Source: Planctomycetota bacterium
GTDB taxonomy: Bacteria > Planctomycetota > UBA8742 > UBA2392
Reading direction: 5' to 3'
Length of the DNA stretch: 64,000 nucleotides
Assembly (NCBI GenBank): GCA_022071975.1
Contig: JAJVIO010000010.1
Coordinates: 1-64,000 of the forward strand
Shown here piece after piece: positions 59,621 to 64,000 of this stretch. The notes beneath the pieces are model-generated. The model saw only the letters and a program-made list of their open reading frames with translations, was not told the DNA's origin and ran no database searches. Each line of letters starts with the position of its first letter. Within the stretch, counting starts at the first letter, position 1. Made by a program: the position numbers and the translations under genes.

Positions 59621-61372
59621 ATGTCACCCGAGAAAGAACGCGCCTCACGCAGGCTCTCTGCGTCCGTTGGCCCATCCCGCCCGATCCCGGTTGCCGTCGG
59701 CCTGCGCACCGCCCTGCGCGACGGCTACAACCTCAAACAACTTCGCGCAGACATCCTCGCCGGCCTTGTGGTCGGCGTGGTTGCTCTGCCGCTCTCAATG
59801 GCGCTGGCGATCGCCTCCGGCGTCCCGCCCCAGCATGGCCTGTACACCGCGATCATCGCCGGCGGCCTGATCGCCGTCACCGGCGGGTCGCGCCTAAACG
59901 TCTCGGGCCCCACGGCCGCATTCGTGGTTCTGCTGGCGCCGATCTCGGCCAAGTACGGCGTGGGCGGCCTTGCCGTGGCGTCGCTGATGGCGGGCATGGT
60001 ACTGGTGCTGCTGGGCTTTGCGCGCATGGGGCGGCTGATCCAGTTCGTGCCGCACCCGGTGACCACCGGCTTCACGGCCGGCATCGCCGTAGTGATCGCG
60101 ACCCTGCAGGTGAAAGACTTCCTGGGCCTCAGTGTGACCAGCAGCGGCGAGCACTACTGGAACCGCGTGGCGGACCTGGCCTCGGCCATGCCCAGCCTGC
60201 AGTGGGCCGACGCCACGGTGGGTGCATTAACGCTGCTGGTGCTGATCGTGTGGCCGAAAATCACCAAGAAGATCCCGGGGCCGCTGGTGGCGATCCTGCT
60301 GGGAACCTTCATTGCGCTGGCGCTGACTTCGTTCATGGGCGCCGAGGTCGCCACCATCGGCAGCCGTTTCAGCTACGTGCTGGGGGGCGAAACACGGCCG
60401 GGCATCCCGCAGCTTCCGCCGATCCCCATGCTGCCCTGGAACCTGCCGGGCCCGGACGGGCAACCCCTGGGCCTGAGCTGGGGGCTGATCACCGACCTGG
60501 GCAGCGGCGCGCTGGCGATTGCGGCCCTGGGCGCCATTGAGTCGCTGCTGTCGGCCGTGGTGGCCGACGGCATGGTGGGCACGCGCCACGACCCGGACGC
60601 CGAGCTGGTGGGCCAGGGGCTGGGCAACCTGGTGGCGCCGTTCTTCGGCGGCTTTGCGGCCACGGGCGCCATTGCGCGCACGGCGACCAGCATCCGCAGC
60701 GGCGGGCGCTCGCCGATCGTGCCGGTGGTGCACGCGCTGTTCGTGCTGGCGGCGGTGCTGGCGCTGGCGCCGCTGCTTGCGTACCTGCCGATGGCGAGCA
60801 TGGCGGCGCTGCTGCTGATCGTGGCCTGGAACATGAGCGACCTGAAACACTTCGCGCACACGCTGCGGGTGGCGCCGCGCAGCGACGTGGCGGTGCTGCT
60901 GGTGTGCTTCGGCCTGACGGTGGCATTTGACATGGTGATCGCCGTCAGCATCGGCATCGTGCTGGCGGCGCTGCTGTTCATGCGGCGCATGGCGGAAATC
61001 TCGGGCTCGCGCCTGGTGGGCAACGGCGAAAGCGCCTCGCGCGCGGACCTGCCCCCGGGCGTGGTGATTTACGAGATCGCGGGGCCGCTGTTCTTCGGCG
61101 CCGCGGAAAAGGCCGTGGGCGGCATCGCCACCGTGGGCAGCACGCGAGCGCTGATCCTGGACATGCACGCGGTGCCGGCCATGGACGCCACGGGCCTGGT
61201 CGCGCTGCAGAGCCTGCTGGATAAACTGATCAAGGGCGGCACCCAGGTGCACATTGCCGGCCTGCAGGCGCAGCCGCGAGGTGTGCTGCAGAAGGCCCAC
61301 ATGGACGAGAGCGACAGCCTGCGTTTCCACGCGAGCGTGGACGCGGCCGTGGGCGCGCTGAAAGCGGCATAG
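59621..61372 (+). CDS. SulP-family anion transporter with STAS domain
   Basis: 583 residues. The SulP/SLC26 signature is near the N-terminus (LRADILAGLVVGVVALPLSMALAIA, then ASGVPPQHGLYTAIIAGG). About 10-14 membrane segments follow to about residue 440, and the C-terminal 130 residues form a STAS domain (VVIYEIAGPLFFGAAEK, MDATGLVALQSL). Members carry sulfate, bicarbonate or dicarboxylates with H+ or Na+; the substrate is not predictable here. The start follows a poor ribosome site. Confidence 0.9.
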   Translation: MSPEKERASRRLSASVGPSRPIPVAVGLRTALRDGYNLKQLRADILAGLVVGVVALPLSMALAIASGVPPQHGLYTAIIAGGLIAVTGGSRLNVSGPTAAFVVLLAPISAKYGVGGLAVASLMAGMVLVLLGFARMGRLIQFVPHPVTTGFTAGIAVVIATLQVKDFLGLSVTSSGEHYWNRVADLASAMPSLQWADATVGALTLLVLIVWPKITKKIPGPLVAILLGTFIALALTSFMGAEVATIGSRFSYVLGGETRPGIPQLPPIPMLPWNLPGPDGQPLGLSWGLITDLGSGALAIAALGAIESLLSAVVADGMVGTRHDPDAELVGQGLGNLVAPFFGGFAATGAIARTATSIRSGGRSPIVPVVHALFVLAAVLALAPLLAYLPMASMAALLLIVAWNMSDLKHFAHTLRVAPRSDVAVLLVCFGLTVAFDMVIAVSIGIVLAALLFMRRMAEISGSRLVGNGESASRADLPPGVVIYEIAGPLFFGAAEKAVGGIATVGSTRALILDMHAVPAMDATGLVALQSLLDKLIKGGTQVHIAGLQAQPRGVLQKAHMDESDSLRFHASVDAAVGALKAA

Positions 61373-61382
61373 ACAACGTGGG

Positions 61383-64000
61383 CTACTCGTAGTGCAGGGC
61401 CTCGACGGGGTCTTTGCGCGCTGCGGCCATGGAGGGGAGGATGCCGCAGAAGAAGCCGAACATGATGACCGGCACGGCGATGTTGGTCGCCAGTTCCAGC
61501 AGCTCCCAGCCCTTCACGCTGGGGATGTAGGTCAGGAAGTACACGTCGGGCGGGAACAGGCGGATGCCCGTGGTCTCGTCGATGAAGTCCTCGATCTGGT
61601 TCAGGTACTCTGAGAAGATCATGCCGGCCGCGCAGCCCAGCAGCGCCCCGAACAGGCCGATGAACAGCGCGTTGAACATGAACACGCTGCGGATGCCCCA
61701 GGGCGAGTGGCCGAGCGCCTTCAGGATGCCGATGTCGCGCACCTTTTCGTTCACCAGCTGGTACACGATGATCACGATCGCGCCGCCTGCCAGCACGATG
61801 ATGAAGCTGACGATCAGGCCGATCAGCGTGCGCTCGATGTTCACGGCCTCGAGCAGCGTGCGGGTTTCGTCTTCCCAGACGCCCACGCTGAAATAGTTGG
61901 CCCGGTGCATCTTCAGCGACTGGCGCAGGTCCGCCTTCAGCTTGTCGCTCTCGAGCTGGCCTTCGTAGGGGCGATAGTCTTTCAAGCGTGCGCCCACCAC
62001 GTAGCGCACTTCGCTGTCGGCCAGCAACGCCGTAAGCTCTTCGAAGTCGCAGTACATGCGGCCGCGGTTTTCTTCGTACAGTCCGCTGCGGAAGAAGCCG
62101 GTGACCTTGAACCAGACCTCCACGGTGCGGGGCACGAGGCGGTTGTCCTCGTAGTAGATGCGCGGGATGGTGACGGCGATGGAGTCACCGACGTTCACGC
62201 CGGCGCCCAGCGCGGACTCGGCCAGCGCGTCGCCCAGGATGATGCCGGGCTTGTCGTCCTCGGGGCGCAGGCCCGGGGTTGTGGCGCGGCGCTTGTAGTC
62301 GTCGAAGCTCTCGCCGGCCCGCATCGATGTGCGCAGCGGCAGCACTTCGCGATAGGCCCGCATGCGCTCCTGCACCGCCTGGGCCTGCGAGTCGAAGTTT
62401 TCGGAGGCATATGAAAGCGGCACCTTCAGCCGCAGCTCGAGGCGTTTGCGCAGGGGCAGCAGGTTCTCCGGGCTGCCGGCGTAGGCGCGCAGGTGCTGCA
62501 ACAGGTCGAGGGCGGCGGTGTAGCCCTTTTCTTCGGCCTGCGCGATTGCGGTGTCGTAAATCTGCTGGTACTGCCCGCCCAGTTTCAGCAGCGCGGCCTC
62601 GCGTTCGGCTTCGGTGGCTTCGCGGGCCTTGGCTTCTTTCTCGGCGGCCTCTGACACTTCCTTGAGTTTCGCCCAGGTGTCGTTGACCAGCGCGACTTCG
62701 CCGGGAAGCGAGCCGCGCGACTCGGACTCGGTCACAAACTCCTTGAGCAGCGACATGTTCTCGCCGTAGTGCATGCGCACGGCGTCCACCGAGTCGCTGA
62801 TGCCCGTCAGGTAGTCGTTCCAGATGATCAGCGCGCCGGTGTAGTTGACCTGCTGCCAGCGCTCGGGTGCGCCCTCGTGTTGCAGCTCAGCGAGCAGCAT
62901 GGCGCGCACGTCGGCCTCACAGGACTTCATGATCTCGCCCAGCAGCTGCAGGTCCTCGGTGCGGCTGGCTGCCTTGTAGGCCTCACGCACGCGCTCGTAG
63001 ATGCGTCGGCCGGGGCTGAACTCGAGGTAGCGCACGTTGTCGAACTCGCGCCAGATCACGCGCCCGGTAGCGGTGGTGAAGCGGCGCATGGCGAGCGTGC
63101 GGGTCAGGTCGCTGGGGATGCGCCCGACGCCCTTGCCGTCCTCGGTGAACATGAACTCGCGCCGCGCCTCCGTGGCGGTGACGCTTTCTTCGGTTTCCCA
63201 GCCCAGGTTGGCGCCCAGGATGTTGAGCAGCGGCCCCAGCACGTACTGCTGCCGGAAGTCGGTGCGCTCGGCGTTGGCGACGTATTCCCCGAGGCGGCTG
63301 ATGTTCGGCTCGCGCGTGACGTCGACACCCACCAGCTCGGCGATCGGCAACTCGCGCGAGCCGGCCTTGGGCGTGATGAAGGTCTTGGTCGAGACGCGCC
63401 ACGAAACCCCATCGACGTCCGGCGTGCCGGCGGCGTCACGATGATCCAGCAGCGCGCGCTCGGCTGCGTTGAACTGCTGCTGCAGCGACTCGCGGAACAC
63501 CGGCGCGTACCAGGCCCGGCGGATTTCGTCCTCGGCCTTCTTCGCGTCGCCCACCCGGGCCAGGTAGAACTCGCGGGGGCTGACGATGCGGCCGTCATCG
63601 CGCAGGCACTCGCGGTCGAAGTCGCTGAGTTTGACGCCCGTCTTCAGGCGCTGCAGGAATTCGCGTTCGTCGTCGCTGAGGCCGGGCTGGGCGGGCTGCT
63701 CGGTTTCGCCGGGGCCGGTTTCGCCATCGGGCGGTGTGGGCGGCTGCTGGCGGGCGTAGTCGCGCGGATCGGGCAGGGCGTCCTTGTCCGCGGCGCGGTA
63801 GAGTTCCAGGGCGTTCTCGAGCGCGGCCTGCCAGGGCAGCAGCATTTCCTCGTTGGCCTCGATGCGCTTGACGTACTCGGCCCACTCCGTGCGGCGCAGC
63901 GTCTCGGAGGGCAGGCGCAGGTGGATGTCCTCAGAGCGGAAGCGCACCAGCACGTGGGACAGGCTGCCGCGCATCTGCTCACGGAAGTCGGTCTGGAAGC
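61383..64000 (-). CDS. FtsX/MacB/LolC-type ABC permease subunit, 5' end outside the window
   Basis: The frame runs off the right edge; no in-frame stop or likely start is seen before it, and residues just inside the edge (FQTDFREQMRGSLSHVLV) match the region after the first membrane segment of this family, so only about 50 residues are missing. A very long periplasmic domain, at least 680 residues against about 250-300 usual, is helical and charged. The C-terminal FtsX core has three membrane spans (LIGLIVSFIIVLAGGAIVIIVY and later) and the coupling motif VRDIGILKALGHSPWGI. Such permeases drive lipoprotein release or mechanotransmission without moving substrate through the membrane. Confidence 0.85.
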   Translation of the reverse strand, partial: FQTDFREQMRGSLSHVLVRFRSEDIHLRLPSETLRRTEWAEYVKRIEANEEMLLPWQAALENALELYRAADKDALPDPRDYARQQPPTPPDGETGPGETEQPAQPGLSDDEREFLQRLKTGVKLSDFDRECLRDDGRIVSPREFYLARVGDAKKAEDEIRRAWYAPVFRESLQQQFNAAERALLDHRDAAGTPDVDGVSWRVSTKTFITPKAGSRELPIAELVGVDVTREPNISRLGEYVANAERTDFRQQYVLGPLLNILGANLGWETEESVTATEARREFMFTEDGKGVGRIPSDLTRTLAMRRFTTATGRVIWREFDNVRYLEFSPGRRIYERVREAYKAASRTEDLQLLGEIMKSCEADVRAMLLAELQHEGAPERWQQVNYTGALIIWNDYLTGISDSVDAVRMHYGENMSLLKEFVTESESRGSLPGEVALVNDTWAKLKEVSEAAEKEAKAREATEAEREAALLKLGGQYQQIYDTAIAQAEEKGYTAALDLLQHLRAYAGSPENLLPLRKRLELRLKVPLSYASENFDSQAQAVQERMRAYREVLPLRTSMRAGESFDDYKRRATTPGLRPEDDKPGIILGDALAESALGAGVNVGDSIAVTIPRIYYEDNRLVPRTVEVWFKVTGFFRSGLYEENRGRMYCDFEELTALLADSEVRYVVGARLKDYRPYEGQLESDKLKADLRQSLKMHRANYFSVGVWEDETRTLLEAVNIERTLIGLIVSFIIVLAGGAIVIIVYQLVNEKVRDIGILKALGHSPWGIRSVFMFNALFIGLFGALLGCAAGMIFSEYLNQIEDFIDETTGIRLFPPDVYFLTYIPSVKGWELLELATNIAVPVIMFGFFCGILPSMAAARKDPVEALHYE

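Overview
The window is 64 kb of GC-rich DNA (roughly two-thirds G+C by eye), densely coded on both strands, from a Gram-negative-type bacterium. Several traits suggest a member of the Planctomycetota or a relative: very large secreted beta-sandwich proteins, HEAT and leucine-rich repeat proteins, an ECF sigma factor fused to a membrane-anchored C-terminal domain, a HExxH peptidase fused to a von Willebrand A-like domain, and a mosaic secreted protein with an alpha/alpha-barrel. This assignment is inferred from gene content; there is no rRNA in the window.

Layout. 0-10 kb: a TPR-like fragment, an extradiol dioxygenase-like gene, a 1058-residue surface protein, a cyclophilin, a type II NADH dehydrogenase, a SEC-C protein and tldD. 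10-19 kb: small hypotheticals separated by intergenic regions full of palindromic hairpin arrays, then an NADP oxidoreductase, threonine synthase and a HEAT-repeat protein. 18.9-19.6 kb: no gene, but a probable ~385-nt structured RNA followed by palindromic elements. 19.6-35 kb: the peptidase/vWA fusion, an anti-sigma-like gene pair, guaA with an odd duplicated leader, a lipoprotein whose signal peptide is built from a repeat, a 1173-residue mosaic protein, a lone NuoI and a second large surface protein. 35-44 kb: divergent type IV pilus genes (gspF/pilC-like and pilT), a cysteine desulfurase, a tandem-cyclophilin membrane protein and the ECF sigma fusion. 44-45 kb: a REP-associated tyrosine transposase (RAYT) embedded in its own GTAG-headed REP palindromes. 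45-51 kb: the sucA-sucB-lpdA operon for 2-oxoglutarate dehydrogenase. 51-64 kb: trmO, a ParD/ParE-like toxin-antitoxin pair, a carboxylesterase, cobalamin-dependent methionine synthase (metH), a third large surface protein, a SulP transporter and an ABC-type FtsX-like permease cut by the right edge.

The housekeeping genes are ordinary. The notable biology lies between them. There are several families of short mobile palindromes: GTAG-headed REPs beside a RAYT, TTAG-headed and AGTGGC-headed hairpins, and large mirror-image arrays of hairpins with three-base loops. There are also two classes of degenerate tandem arrays, with 7-base and 9-base periods, usually arranged as inverted pairs. These elements supply stop codons to three neighbouring genes, duplicate the start of guaA around a 100-bp hairpin element, form part of a signal peptide, and sit inside the lpdA and sucB coding sequences. 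Many genes also have a -10 hexamer only 6-10 bases before the start codon, which suggests frequent leaderless or near-leaderless transcripts.
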